From positions 1 through 64,000 of IMG/VR virus record IMGVR_UViG_3300032285_002723: a DNA stretch of 64,000 nt. One strand, 5' to 3'. The DNA comes from a virus. A program made the translations under genes and the position numbers. Below are positions 9,186-15,354 of this stretch, piece by piece (the stretch's first letter is position 1; each line of letters begins with the position of its first letter). The notes beneath the pieces are model-generated. The model did not search any database, had not been told where the DNA came from, and saw nothing but the letters and a program-made list of their open reading frames with translations.

Positions 9186-9317
9186 ATGAATGAGGAGTTT
9201 CAAAAACCTCATAAAAAGAAAACTTTTTCTCAACAAGAGAAACTTTTGAAACTCCAAAATTTATTAAAACAATTAGAAAACAAGAAGAAATCTAGTTATA
9301 AAACAGATAATACCTAA
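9186..9317 (+). CDS. Small basic hypothetical protein (43 aa)
   Basis: ATG 9186 follows GGAGTAGGA (9175-9183), a strong ribosome-binding site. The frame ends at TAA 9315-9317. The product is Lys/Gln-rich with an amphipathic helix (EKLLKLQNLLKQLEN). It lies 12 nt after the HAD-domain gene, so it is probably co-transcribed with it. No function is recognised. Confidence 0.5.
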   Translation: MNEEFQKPHKKKTFSQQEKLLKLQNLLKQLENKKKSSYKTDNT

Positions 9318-9354
9318 ATATTATGAGAAATAAAAAAATTTCCACATTTTTAAA

Positions 9355-10197
9355 ATGAATCACGAAGACCTCAACGTACTTACCCCAAAGAGCTGGGGAA
9401 CGGCAAAGACCTTAAGGGATATTGCTGAAGCTTATTCTTCAGTTTATGAAGGTAAGGGTGATGGCAATCTTGCTAATAACTATCCTCCTTATGACAAAGT
9501 AACCAGAGGAGACGTTATTGCTGGTGCTTTAGGTAAAGATCAAGAAGGTGGAAAGAAAAAGAAGAAAGTAGCAAAAGAAGAGACAGAGATCGTTGATGAA
9601 AAGTATATGGGATTTAAGAAGTTAGAAGCATCTATTGCTGCTAGAGGTGGTGTTCGTGATCCAGGTGCTGTTGCTGCTTCAATTGGACGTAAGAAGTATG
9701 GAAAGGAAAAGTTCCAAAAGGCAGCAGCAACCGACCATAAAATGAATGAAGCAACTGCAATGGCTAAAAGAGGTTATGATGAAACCGAAATTCGTAATAA
9801 GATTGCAAAATCAACAGGTGGTGGAGAGGCTGCTGATAGAGCAAATACATTAGCAGACAAAAAAACTTTTGGTTATGGTAATCCACAAGCAAGAAATAAT
9901 TATGCAAGAAAGCAGATGGGTGATTTCCGTAAGACAACTTCCACAAGTCCTGGTCTTCACGGATACGGTCACAAGTCTGCTGATCCTGCCGTAAAAGCAA
10001 AGCAGGCAGCAAGAGGAGCACAAAGAGGTGCTCTGACTCCTAAAGAGAAAAAGCAACTCAATAGAGAGGCATATGAAGCATATGAAGTTGTAGTATCATA
10101 TTTGTTAGAAAACAATTTTGCAACAACTATGGAAGATGCAAATGCAATTATCAATAATATGAGTGAGAGTTGGTTCAATCAAATTATTGAAGGTTGA
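9355..10197 (+). CDS. Virion-type structural/core protein of cyanomyoviruses
   Basis: This 280-residue basic protein contains IGRKKYGKEKFQKAA near residue 113. It ends in a helical module (AYEVVVSYLLENNF...AIINNMSESW) shared with the HAD-domain protein upstream. The first 90 residues include an acidic/Lys-rich stretch. Late-type context and shared modules suggest an internal virion or scaffold role. The function is not proven. Its operon ends at the hairpin 10220-10242. Confidence 0.65.
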   Translation: MNHEDLNVLTPKSWGTAKTLRDIAEAYSSVYEGKGDGNLANNYPPYDKVTRGDVIAGALGKDQEGGKKKKKVAKEETEIVDEKYMGFKKLEASIAARGGVRDPGAVAASIGRKKYGKEKFQKAAATDHKMNEATAMAKRGYDETEIRNKIAKSTGGGEAADRANTLADKKTFGYGNPQARNNYARKQMGDFRKTTSTSPGLHGYGHKSADPAVKAKQAARGAQRGALTPKEKKQLNREAYEAYEVVVSYLLENNFATTMEDANAIINNMSESWFNQIIEG

Positions 10198-10219
10198 TAT
10201 AATATTACAATTTATTAAG

Positions 10220-10242
10220 GCACCTTGACAGGTGCTTTTTTT
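10220..10242 (+). terminator. Terminator carrying a -35 element across its loop
   Basis: GCACCT (10220-10225), loop TGAC and AGGTGC (10230-10235) are followed by seven T. TTGACA of the next promoter spans the loop and its flanking base pair. Confidence 0.9.
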
Positions 10243-10253
10243 ATGACTATAAT
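10225..10253 (+). promoter_or_regulatory. Consensus sigma-70-like promoter overlapping a terminator
   Basis: TTGACA (10225-10230), exactly 17 bp, then TATAAT (10248-10253). The -35 is part of the terminator hairpin. The only plus-strand gene downstream is the GIY-YIG remnant at 10317. Confidence 0.75.
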
Positions 10254-10284
10254 CACTCTGTTAGGGTTGAAGATAAGTTATATC

Positions 10285-10292
10285 TATAAATA
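10285..10292 (+). promoter_or_regulatory. T4-type late promoter box before GIY-YIG remnant
   Basis: An exact TATAAATA lies 24 nt before the ATG of the truncated endonuclease. It is flanked by a 7-bp inverted repeat, AAGTTAT (10275-10281) and ATAACTT (10290-10296). Confidence 0.65.
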
Positions 10293-10316
10293 ACTTGAAT
10301 ATTATTAGGGACCCGA

Positions 10317-10415
10317 ATGAGTTATGAAAACCCTTGGAGATACAATGGGGAAGTTTTTGAGACAGAAGATATTCAAGAGAATTTTGGATTTGTTTATTTG
10401 ATAGAATGTTTGTAG
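10317..10415 (+). pseudogene. Truncated GIY-YIG endonuclease (N-terminal 32 residues only)
   Basis: The frame reads MSYENPWRYNGEVF, then EDIQENFGFVYLIECL and a TAG stop at 10413-10415. The FGFVYLI block is the start of a GIY-YIG-type domain and resembles EGFVYLITNL of the intact minus-strand gene next door. Everything after the first beta-strand is missing. The remnant keeps its own late promoter. The truncation point lies 9 nt from the end of the opposing endonuclease, which suggests replacement by that element. Confidence 0.6.
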
Positions 10416-10424
10416 AATGATAAA

Positions 10425-11282
10425 TCATTTAAACTCTTTTCTTTGTAAAATATCAATATTTCTATTTTTTTGATATATTGAAAGACCAGCAGCAGTAGAA
10501 ATATATCCAGTGATTAAACATTCCCATAATTTTAAATTATGATTTATTTTATTTTTTATTGTTTTTAAATTTATAGGATTTCCATCAACATAAAATATTT
10601 TATTTTTTTCTATTAATTCTATATACTTGTTCCAATGAATATCTTTTTCTTTCATGTAAGAAATTACACTATCCCAAGTGTTAATTCCATCTGTTATTTG
10701 TTTTTTCCTTGATAAAAATAATTTTTCTTTATGTTCATCAGTAAGTTTTGAACCATACATAGGATTTCCTTCACCAGAAAACATTTCACTCAATCTTTGT
10801 CTAACTTCTGGTCTTTTTGCTGGATTATTATCTCCAATCATTCTATCTTTTACCAATTCTCTAAATTTATCATTCCTTAATACTACTTCATATATTCCTG
10901 TTCTTTCACTTACAAAAAATCTTCCCTCAATATTTGTATTGTAGTATTCATCAGTCATTAATACATTTCGGTTAAATTGTTCATAGGTTTCATAATAAGA
11001 CATAGATTTTTTATGAGCACATATGTATAATATTTCTCTTAAAAAATATTCTTTTCCAATCAAATTAATATCTTCTTTTAATCCATCACAAGAACCATAA
11101 TAATTTCTCCAATCACTTTCTTTCTTTTTTCTCCTTCCAGTTTTTCTATCTTTTTGACGAGTCCAAAAATGTTTCTTGCCAACATACTTTTTATTATTCG
11201 TGAGATTAGTAATTAAATATACAAACCCTTCCATATTTTTTGGAATTTCAATAAAATCTTTTTCGTTATATTTCCATTCCAT
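10425..11282 (-). CDS. GIY-YIG homing-type endonuclease
   Basis: This is a 285-residue free-standing endonuclease on the minus strand within a plus-strand region. The N-terminal GIY-YIG domain is visible: EGFVYLITNLTNNKKYVGKK, an Arg/Lys cluster, then YYGSCDGLKEDI and a later EILYICAHKK. A NUMOD3-like DNA-binding motif (NPMYGSKLTDEHKEKL) lies near residue 175. It has its own late promoter (11307-11314) and a GGAAGAAAG ribosome-binding site. Such genes spread by cutting DNA at intron- or gene-free alleles. Confidence 0.85.
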   Translation of the reverse strand: MEWKYNEKDFIEIPKNMEGFVYLITNLTNNKKYVGKKHFWTRQKDRKTGRRKKKESDWRNYYGSCDGLKEDINLIGKEYFLREILYICAHKKSMSYYETYEQFNRNVLMTDEYYNTNIEGRFFVSERTGIYEVVLRNDKFRELVKDRMIGDNNPAKRPEVRQRLSEMFSGEGNPMYGSKLTDEHKEKLFLSRKKQITDGINTWDSVISYMKEKDIHWNKYIELIEKNKIFYVDGNPINLKTIKNKINHNLKLWECLITGYISTAAGLSIYQKNRNIDILQRKEFK

Positions 11283-11306
11283 AAAAATACTTTCTTCCGT
11301 TAAAAT

Positions 11307-11314
11307 TATTTATA
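11307..11314 (-). promoter_or_regulatory. T4-type late promoter box for minus-strand GIY-YIG gene
   Basis: The minus strand reads TATAAATA, 24 nt before the start codon at 11282. Confidence 0.75.
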
Positions 11315-11430
11315 GAAAATACTTTTGGTCTTTTGTGGTATAGAACACCATAAAGGATATGTTGCTAAAATTTTGAACGTGTGATAGGATATAAACATAC
11401 TTTCAAGGTATTTTAGGAAGGATTACTTTA

Positions 11431-11625
11431 ATGCGACTTCATATCAAGAAAATCTGCAATAATACGATACAACAACATATTGATCGTATGCACGACTTGT
11501 GTGATGAGGGTAGATCAAGAGATGCGGAATGTATCTATAGTGAAATCCGTGATTGGGTAATTCAAAAAGAAAACCTTGAAGTATTATCACTTGATTATAT
11601 CAGCGGAAACTTTTTAGATTTTTAA
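11431..11625 (+). CDS. Small hypothetical protein (64 aa)
   Basis: ATG 11431 follows AGGAAGGA (11414-11421). The product is helical and charged (MRLHIKKICNN, then DLCDEGRSRDAECIYSEIRDW). No domain is recognised. It is flanked by the minus-strand endonuclease and the RNA-like intergenic segment at 11724-11772. Confidence 0.5.
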   Translation: MRLHIKKICNNTIQQHIDRMHDLCDEGRSRDAECIYSEIRDWVIQKENLEVLSLDYISGNFLDF

Positions 11626-11723
11626 CCATTTCTAAATACTGTGATATAATGTAAAAATCCATTTTTGGATTCCTATTATGAGTAGGTTTTAATATTATGA
11701 GAATTTGATTGTGAAAATTAGAG

Positions 11724-11772
11724 CCCAGGAAAGTGCCTCCCGAAAGGGTTGGTGTACCCCCTTTCTATTGGG
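11724..11772 (+). other. Candidate structured RNA or leader hairpin
   Basis: Nested pairings are possible: CCCA (11724-11727) with TGGG (11769-11772), GAAAG (11729-11733) with CTTTC (11761-11765), and an inner arm TGCC-T-CCC-GAAA-GGG-TT-GGTG (11734-11754) closed by a GAAA tetraloop. The element ends 22 nt before the ATG at 11795. No known riboswitch class was recognised. Confidence 0.35.
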
Positions 11773-11794
11773 ATGTAGAATTCAGTAAAACTTA

Positions 11795-12433
11795 ATGCAA
11801 AATTTCTTTACAGTAACCTTGCCCCTTTTGGCAGCGGTTACGACCAATACGGCAACATTGCCTGGTTTATTTCCTCCTCCCCCTGTCGGTGGTCCTCCAC
11901 CGTTTTCTGTTATTAAGGAGTTTGAGACCAAGACAACGACCAAAGAGGTTGTTCCCGAAAAGCCAAAAGAGAAAAGGTTAATTTGTAAAGGGTGTAATGA
12001 AAATGAAAATGTTGCACTGGATTATTTTCAGGACATTGGAATTAAAGATAAAAACGCCCTTGCTACTATCATGGGCAACATTAAACAGGAATCAACATTT
12101 CAGTCTAATGTTTGTGAAGGTGGTAGTAAAAGATCCTACTATAACTGCTACGGTGGTTATGGTTTGATTCAATGGACATCTACTAATCGTTATTATGGAT
12201 TGGGTGATTTTGCTAAAAAGTATGGTGGTTCTCCATCATCACTTAATACGCAACTTCGGTATCTTACAAACGAAGTTCAATGGAAGAGAATTGAAGACCG
12301 TATGAAAAAAAGTGGTCGGTCAATTTATTCTTATATGAACGATGCTTATAGTTGGATTTCGTGGGGACATCATGGTGCTCGCACATCTTATGCCTATGAT
12401 TATGCATCCCGACTGATTCAAGTAGAAGTCTAA
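11795..12433 (+). CDS. Secreted or anchored protein with phage-tail-lysozyme domain
   Basis: This 212-residue protein has a hydrophobic N-terminus (MQNFFTVTLPLLAAVTT) that may be a signal or anchor, then a proline-rich linker. From residue about 75 to the end it carries a tail-lysozyme-type domain. Key features are ALATIMGNIKQEST with the catalytic-type Glu, GGYGLIQWTSTNRY, and a final YDYASRLI. The domain probably cleaves peptidoglycan. A related domain occurs in the hub protein at 51275. With the next gene it could form part of a lysis module. Confidence 0.75.
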   Translation: MQNFFTVTLPLLAAVTTNTATLPGLFPPPPVGGPPPFSVIKEFETKTTTKEVVPEKPKEKRLICKGCNENENVALDYFQDIGIKDKNALATIMGNIKQESTFQSNVCEGGSKRSYYNCYGGYGLIQWTSTNRYYGLGDFAKKYGGSPSSLNTQLRYLTNEVQWKRIEDRMKKSGRSIYSYMNDAYSWISWGHHGARTSYAYDYASRLIQVEV

Positions 12434-12440
12434 TATATAA

Positions 12441-12466
12441 GGGGAGTGTTTATGCTCTCCTTTCTT
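12441..12466 (+). terminator. Probable terminator between lysozyme-domain gene and next gene
   Basis: GGGGAG (12441-12446) pairs with CTCTCC (12455-12460, one G-U pair), followed by TTTCTT. It precedes the ATG at 12467, so some read-through is likely. Confidence 0.5.
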
Positions 12467-12859
12467 ATGTTTAAATTCGGTAAACAAAAACCAGATATAA
12501 AGCAATATGCAATTATAGGAATTGTATTGAGTTCTATTATAGGATTACTTTCCCAATGTACTGGAATTAAACAGAATAATATTTGGGATTTACTTGACGA
12601 AGTTCAAAGAAGATATTTTCCGCATAGTATTATTAACGACTTTATCATTAAAGATCCAGAGAAACTTGATAGAAGGGTTCATAGAGATGTTGATAGAGCA
12701 ATCGCAGAGTATGAACGTTTGACAGGAGACGATGGAAATGTTAGAATATCTAAACCACGATATTCAGAGAAACCACCAGACGGGTCTTATGCCCAATCAG
12801 TTCTTGGAGGCGAAATGAGATTGTGTGCTCCTTGGGTTGAAGATTGCCCAAAAAATTAA
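12467..12859 (+). CDS. Membrane-anchored hypothetical protein (possible spanin-type)
   Basis: I chose ATG 12467 because the upstream GTG lies in a terminator stem. Residues about 10-28 form one membrane segment (YAIIGIVLSSIIGLL) ending in LSQC, which is not a classical lipobox. The rest is soluble and charged. A single anchor with a periplasmic tail next to a lysozyme-domain gene is compatible with a spanin or lysis accessory role, but this is only inferred from context. Confidence 0.55.
   Translation: MFKFGKQKPDIKQYAIIGIVLSSIIGLLSQCTGIKQNNIWDLLDEVQRRYFPHSIINDFIIKDPEKLDRRVHRDVDRAIAEYERLTGDDGNVRISKPRYSEKPPDGSYAQSVLGGEMRLCAPWVEDCPKN
12719..12747 (+). promoter_or_regulatory. Sigma-70-like promoter upstream of tRNA-Gly
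   Basis: TTGACA (12719-12724), a 17-bp spacer and TAGAAT (12742-12747) lie inside the preceding coding region, 114 nt before the tRNA. It would drive tRNA-Gly and perhaps the Dps-like gene. Confidence 0.45.
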
Positions 12860-12861
12860 AT

Positions 12862-12933
12862 GCGAATGTAGTTCAGTGGTAGAACGCTATCCTTCCAAGT
12901 TAGATGTCGTCGGTTCAAGTCCGATCATTCGCT
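12862..12933 (+). tRNA. tRNA-Gly (UCC)
   Basis: The acceptor GCGAATG pairs with CATTCGC. The D arm is GTTC...GAAC, and the anticodon loop CTTCCAA gives UCC. The T arm has loop TTCAAGT and the discriminator is T. There is one T-T mismatch in the anticodon stem. CCA is not encoded. A late promoter box begins at the next base. Confidence 0.9.
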
Positions 12934-12941
12934 TATAAATA
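12934..12941 (+). promoter_or_regulatory. T4-type late promoter box abutting tRNA-Gly
   Basis: An exact TATAAATA starts directly after the tRNA 3' end and lies 13 nt before the Dps-like ATG. This short distance gives a very short leader. Confidence 0.6.
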
Positions 12942-12954
12942 TTTAAAAAGGATA

Positions 12955-13398
12955 ATGGAAACTTTATTTAAATCACTTAGTGATGCTCAAGCGTCACTTT
13001 TTGTTTTATTTCAAAAAACCTGGATTTATCATTGGGATGTTGTTGGACCAGACTTTCATCAACTACACACCATTTTTGGTGAACAATATAATGAAATGTT
13101 TGAAGAGATTGATACTCTCACCGAACATATGAGATATTTGGGAATGAAACCAGTCAGCACTCTCACAAGAATTACTGAAGTAACTCAAATTGAACAAGCA
13201 TCAAATAGTGCCCAAGATATTGGTGCTATGGAAATGGTTAGACAGTTGAGAGATGATAATAAAAAGATTGTAGAAATATTTACAGAAATTTCTGAAGAAG
13301 CAGATAAACAAAAACAATATGCAACTTCAAATTTAGTTCAAACTATAATGGAAAAGCACGGCAAATTCCATTGGATGTTGAGATCTTTTCTTGAATAG
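12955..13398 (+). CDS. Dps/ferritin-like DNA-protection protein
   Basis: The start is METLFKSLSDAQ at 12955; a longer frame would run through tRNA-Gly. The 147 residues match a Dps-type four-helix bundle. Key features are FQKTWIYHWDVVGPDFHQLH (ferroxidase-type His and Asp of helix A), EQYNEMFEEIDTLTEHMRYLG (helix B), and a C-terminal helix HGKFHWMLRSFLE. Dps proteins oxidise and store iron and protect DNA. In a phage of phototrophs it may limit oxidative damage. Confidence 0.8.
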   Translation: METLFKSLSDAQASLFVLFQKTWIYHWDVVGPDFHQLHTIFGEQYNEMFEEIDTLTEHMRYLGMKPVSTLTRITEVTQIEQASNSAQDIGAMEMVRQLRDDNKKIVEIFTEISEEADKQKQYATSNLVQTIMEKHGKFHWMLRSFLE

Positions 13399-13450
13399 AA
13401 ATTAATGCTATAATATAAAAAACTTGACTAATTTAAAGGAATAATTTAAA

Positions 13451-13705
13451 ATGTTAAAGGTAAGATGCAAAATGTGCAACAAAGAGTTGCACTCACATCC
13501 AACACAAACTAAATGCTGTGGATGTGATAATTTAACAACAGTAAAAGATGATAAAATTACTGCATTAGATTTGACTTTGGTAGAGTTAATATCAAAACCA
13601 AATCAACAAAATAATTCTTCTTCTCTTTTTTCAAGAGAAGATCTTGCATATCAAGAAGCAAGAAGAAACCGTAAAATTAGAAAAATGGAGTTTGAAATTA
13701 AATGA
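13451..13705 (+). CDS. Small zinc-ribbon protein (84 aa)
   Basis: The protein has CKMC near residues 6-9 and CCGC near residues 23-26, a likely zinc ribbon, followed by a charged helical tail (SREDLAYQEARRNRK). ATG 13451 is preceded by AAGGA. Its stop overlaps the next ATG (ATGA). The function is unknown. Zinc ribbons of this size in phages are often nucleic-acid- or RNA-polymerase-binding. Confidence 0.6.
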   Translation: MLKVRCKMCNKELHSHPTQTKCCGCDNLTTVKDDKITALDLTLVELISKPNQQNNSSSLFSREDLAYQEARRNRKIRKMEFEIK

Positions 13706-13860
13706 GTTGGGAATCCCCAAAATTTTCAAAAAATGATATTGAATTGCTTACTGTATCATTGGATGATTATATTTTTTATGCTAAACAAGATGGTGGTCCA
13801 GATACACAAGATGTGGAACGTCTTTTGAGTAGATTGGAAGATCATTTAGATAAGTTTTGA
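13702..13860 (+). CDS. Small acidic hypothetical protein (52 aa)
   Basis: ATG 13702 overlaps the stop of the zinc-ribbon gene by 4 nt, which supports translation. The product starts MSWESPKFSKNDIELL and ends in an amphipathic helix (VERLLSRLEDHLDKF). No family is recognised. Confidence 0.55.
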   Translation: MSWESPKFSKNDIELLTVSLDDYIFYAKQDGGPDTQDVERLLSRLEDHLDKF

Positions 13861-13921
13861 TTTTCACACAGTTGTAAATTTTAATAATTATAAATTATAG
13901 TATCCTACTGATACAAAACAA

Positions 13922-14071
13922 ATGGATCAACACACCTATGACAATTGGGTGAAGATAAAGGAAACATTTGAAATGTCTGGAAATATGAAAAATATGTTTT
14001 ATATGAGAGCATGTGAAATTGTTAAAACTAGAAAAGATCCTCTTGCTAAATTTCTTGGTAATCAAAAATAA
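13922..14071 (+). CDS. Small hypothetical protein (49 aa)
   Basis: ATG 13922 opens MDQHTYDNWVKIKETFEMSG and ends at TAA 14069-14071. The product is helical and basic at the C-terminus (KTRKDPLAKFLGNQK). There is no strong ribosome-binding site. Coding-like composition and position in a run of small genes support it moderately. Confidence 0.45.
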   Translation: MDQHTYDNWVKIKETFEMSGNMKNMFYMRACEIVKTRKDPLAKFLGNQK

Positions 14072-14074
14072 GTC

Positions 14075-14103
14075 TTGACAAACCTTTTAATAACTGATAA
14101 AAT
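14075..14103 (+). promoter_or_regulatory. Sigma-70-like early promoter
   Basis: TTGACA (14075-14080), 17 bp and TAAAAT (14098-14103) lie 21 nt before the antitoxin-like ATG and upstream of two tRNA genes. Confidence 0.7.
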
Positions 14104-14124
14104 ATTTTTATATTGATTTGTGAA

Positions 14125-14334
14125 ATGGAAAAGTTTACGGTAGAAGAATTTCAAAAAAATTTTGATAATCTACTAGAAAGAGTAGAAAATGGAGAGTCTT
14201 TTATAGTCACCGATGAAAAAAAAGAGGTGGTGATAATGCCTACAAAAGATTATGAATATATTGTAGATACAGTTGATGGTATTGTAGATGAAGAAGTCAT
14301 ACGCATCCACACTGATCACGAAGAAGGTTCATGA
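14125..14334 (+). CDS. Orphan Phd/YefM-type antitoxin-like protein
   Basis: The start is MEKFTVEEFQKNFDNLLERV at 14125 (69 aa). The fold is that of Phd/YefM antitoxins: a first strand and helix, then ENGESFIVTDEKKEVVIMPTKDY, then an acidic C-terminus that would bind a toxin. No toxin gene follows; the next features are tRNAs. Phage orphan antitoxins can neutralise host toxins, and some act as DNA-binding repressors. It has its own consensus early promoter. Confidence 0.7.
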   Translation: MEKFTVEEFQKNFDNLLERVENGESFIVTDEKKEVVIMPTKDYEYIVDTVDGIVDEEVIRIHTDHEEGS

Positions 14335-14340
14335 GTTTTT

Positions 14341-14428
14341 GCGAGTGAGACTTGGTAGTCAGAGGAGTTTTATAAACTCTTTCCGCCAGATTAGCGGCTT
14401 TGACCTGGTTCGAATCCAGGCACTCGTA
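14341..14428 (+). tRNA. Class II tRNA-like gene, anticodon loop UUUAUAA
   Basis: The acceptor GCGAGTG pairs with CACTCGT (G-U at the end) and the discriminator is A. The T arm CCTGG-TTCGAAT-CCAGG is perfect. A long variable arm (CCGC...GCGG, 14383-14397) makes it class II, as in Leu, Ser and Tyr tRNAs. The stem GGAGT/ACTCT closes the loop TTTATAA, placing UAU at 34-36, which does not match any class II isoacceptor. The D arm is short (GAC/GTC). It may be a divergent or decayed tRNA-Leu. Confidence 0.6.
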
Positions 14429-14430
14429 TT

Positions 14431-14453
14431 GCTATTCGCTATTTGCGAATAGC
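14431..14453 (+). repeat. Perfect 9-bp inverted repeat between two tRNA genes
   Basis: GCTATTCGC (14431-14439) and GCGAATAGC (14445-14453) flank a TATTT loop. There is no T-tract, so it is more likely an RNA-processing or spacer hairpin than a terminator. Confidence 0.6.
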
Positions 14454-14457
14454 GAAT

Positions 14458-14530
14458 GCTCGTTTAGCTATCTGGTGAAAGCACCGATCTCATAAATCGG
14501 CACAGGTCGGATCGTAACCGACAACGAGCA
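14458..14530 (+). tRNA. tRNA with CAU anticodon (Met, or lysidine-type Ile)
   Basis: The acceptor GCTCGTT pairs perfectly with AACGAGC and the discriminator is A. T8-A9 is followed by D stem GCT/AGC. The anticodon stem CCGAT/ATCGG closes loop CTCATAA. The T stem GTCGG/CCGAC has loop ATCGTAA, with A54 and T58 in place of the usual T54 and A58. CCA is not encoded. Confidence 0.8.
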
Positions 14531-14618
14531 CTAGTCTCGGGATGACTTAAAAAGCGCACTGGTCGGGACCCCCTCGAAGTCACGGAGAGACTTTAAAAGT
14601 ACTGGTGGAGCCAATCCA
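14531..14618 (+). other. Intergenic segment with tRNA-like remnants
   Basis: AGTCTC (14533-14538) can pair with GAGACT (14586-14591), enclosing GGTC-GG-GACC (14562-14571). No complete cloverleaf can be drawn, so no tRNA is called. It may be a decayed tRNA or a processed spacer. Confidence 0.3.
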
Positions 14619-14626
14619 TATAAATA
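14619..14626 (+). promoter_or_regulatory. T4-type late promoter box before GIY-YIG gene
   Basis: An exact TATAAATA lies 23 nt before the ATG at 14650. It overlaps the 5' arm (AGTTTTA, 14626-14632) of a 7-bp hairpin whose 3' arm (TAAAACT, 14643-14649) touches the start codon. Confidence 0.75.
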
Positions 14627-14649
14627 GTTTTACATCTAAAAATAAAACT

Positions 14650-15243
14650 ATGGAGACCTATTATACTTATGCTTATTTGAGAGAAGATGGAACACCTTAT
14701 TACATTGGAAAAGGTAAAGGGCGTAGAGCATTTCATAAAAATCATAATGTTCCTCGCCCAAACAAAGATAAAATTTTATTCCTAAAACAAAATCTTTCTG
14801 AAGAAAATGCTTTAAAACACGAAAAATATTTAATATCAATCTTAAATAATTTGTTAAATAAAAAAAGTGGTGGTAAATCTGGTAGTCTTTCTTCACTAAC
14901 AGAAGAGCATAAGAATAAAATCAGTACAAAATTAAAAATTGTCAGACCACTGCAAATTATTACAGAAGACCATAAAAAAAATATTAGTAATTCTGTAAAA
15001 TCCCATTGGCAAAGTTTAACAATAGATCAAAGAGAACAAAGGAATAAAAAAGCAGCAGAAAGAAGAAAAGAAGTTTTACCTTTGAAAACTAATTATCAGT
15101 ATAAGTATTTGATAGATAATAAATCTTTTAATACTTTAAATGAAGTTGGTGAAGTGTATAGTGTGTCATTAGCATCTATTAGAAATAGATGTTTGTCTAA
15201 AAATTTTCCTAATTGGAAAAGAATATCTTTTAAGTTATTATGA
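14650..15243 (+). CDS. GIY-YIG homing-type endonuclease
   Basis: The start METYYTYAYLRED at 14650 (197 aa) places the GIY-YIG core at the N-terminus, as is usual. The core is TYAYLREDGTPYYIGKGK followed by GRRAFHKNH with the conserved Arg. An HEKYLI helix supplies the expected Glu. The C-terminal part (YKYLIDNKSFNTLNEV...IRNRCLS) resembles a modular DNA-binding element. It lies between tRNA genes and the glycan operon and has its own late promoter. Confidence 0.85.
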   Translation: METYYTYAYLREDGTPYYIGKGKGRRAFHKNHNVPRPNKDKILFLKQNLSEENALKHEKYLISILNNLLNKKSGGKSGSLSSLTEEHKNKISTKLKIVRPLQIITEDHKKNISNSVKSHWQSLTIDQREQRNKKAAERRKEVLPLKTNYQYKYLIDNKSFNTLNEVGEVYSVSLASIRNRCLSKNFPNWKRISFKLL

Positions 15244-15354
15244 CCCTATTGTTTTCTTGCTTTTCTCAAGAGCAAGTGGTGCGGATGGGACTCTCTCCCG
15301 CCTGGTTTCCAATTTCCAGTCAAAGAATTGGTGGCGAGCCTGAATGACCTGATG

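Noticed and set aside
12904-12954. Upstream start for the Dps-like gene
   Set aside because: It would read through the 3' half of tRNA-Gly and the late promoter. ATG 12955 gives the normal Dps N-terminus.
14533-14591. Third tRNA in the tRNA cluster
   Set aside because: Only a 6-bp closing stem and one internal hairpin can be drawn. No T loop or anticodon arm is present.
15244-15354. Possible tRNA or ncRNA with inverted repeats
   Set aside because: Several short repeats occur (CTTGCT/AGCAAG, CCAATT/AATTGG), but no consistent fold or motif could be built. It was only noted with the terminator.
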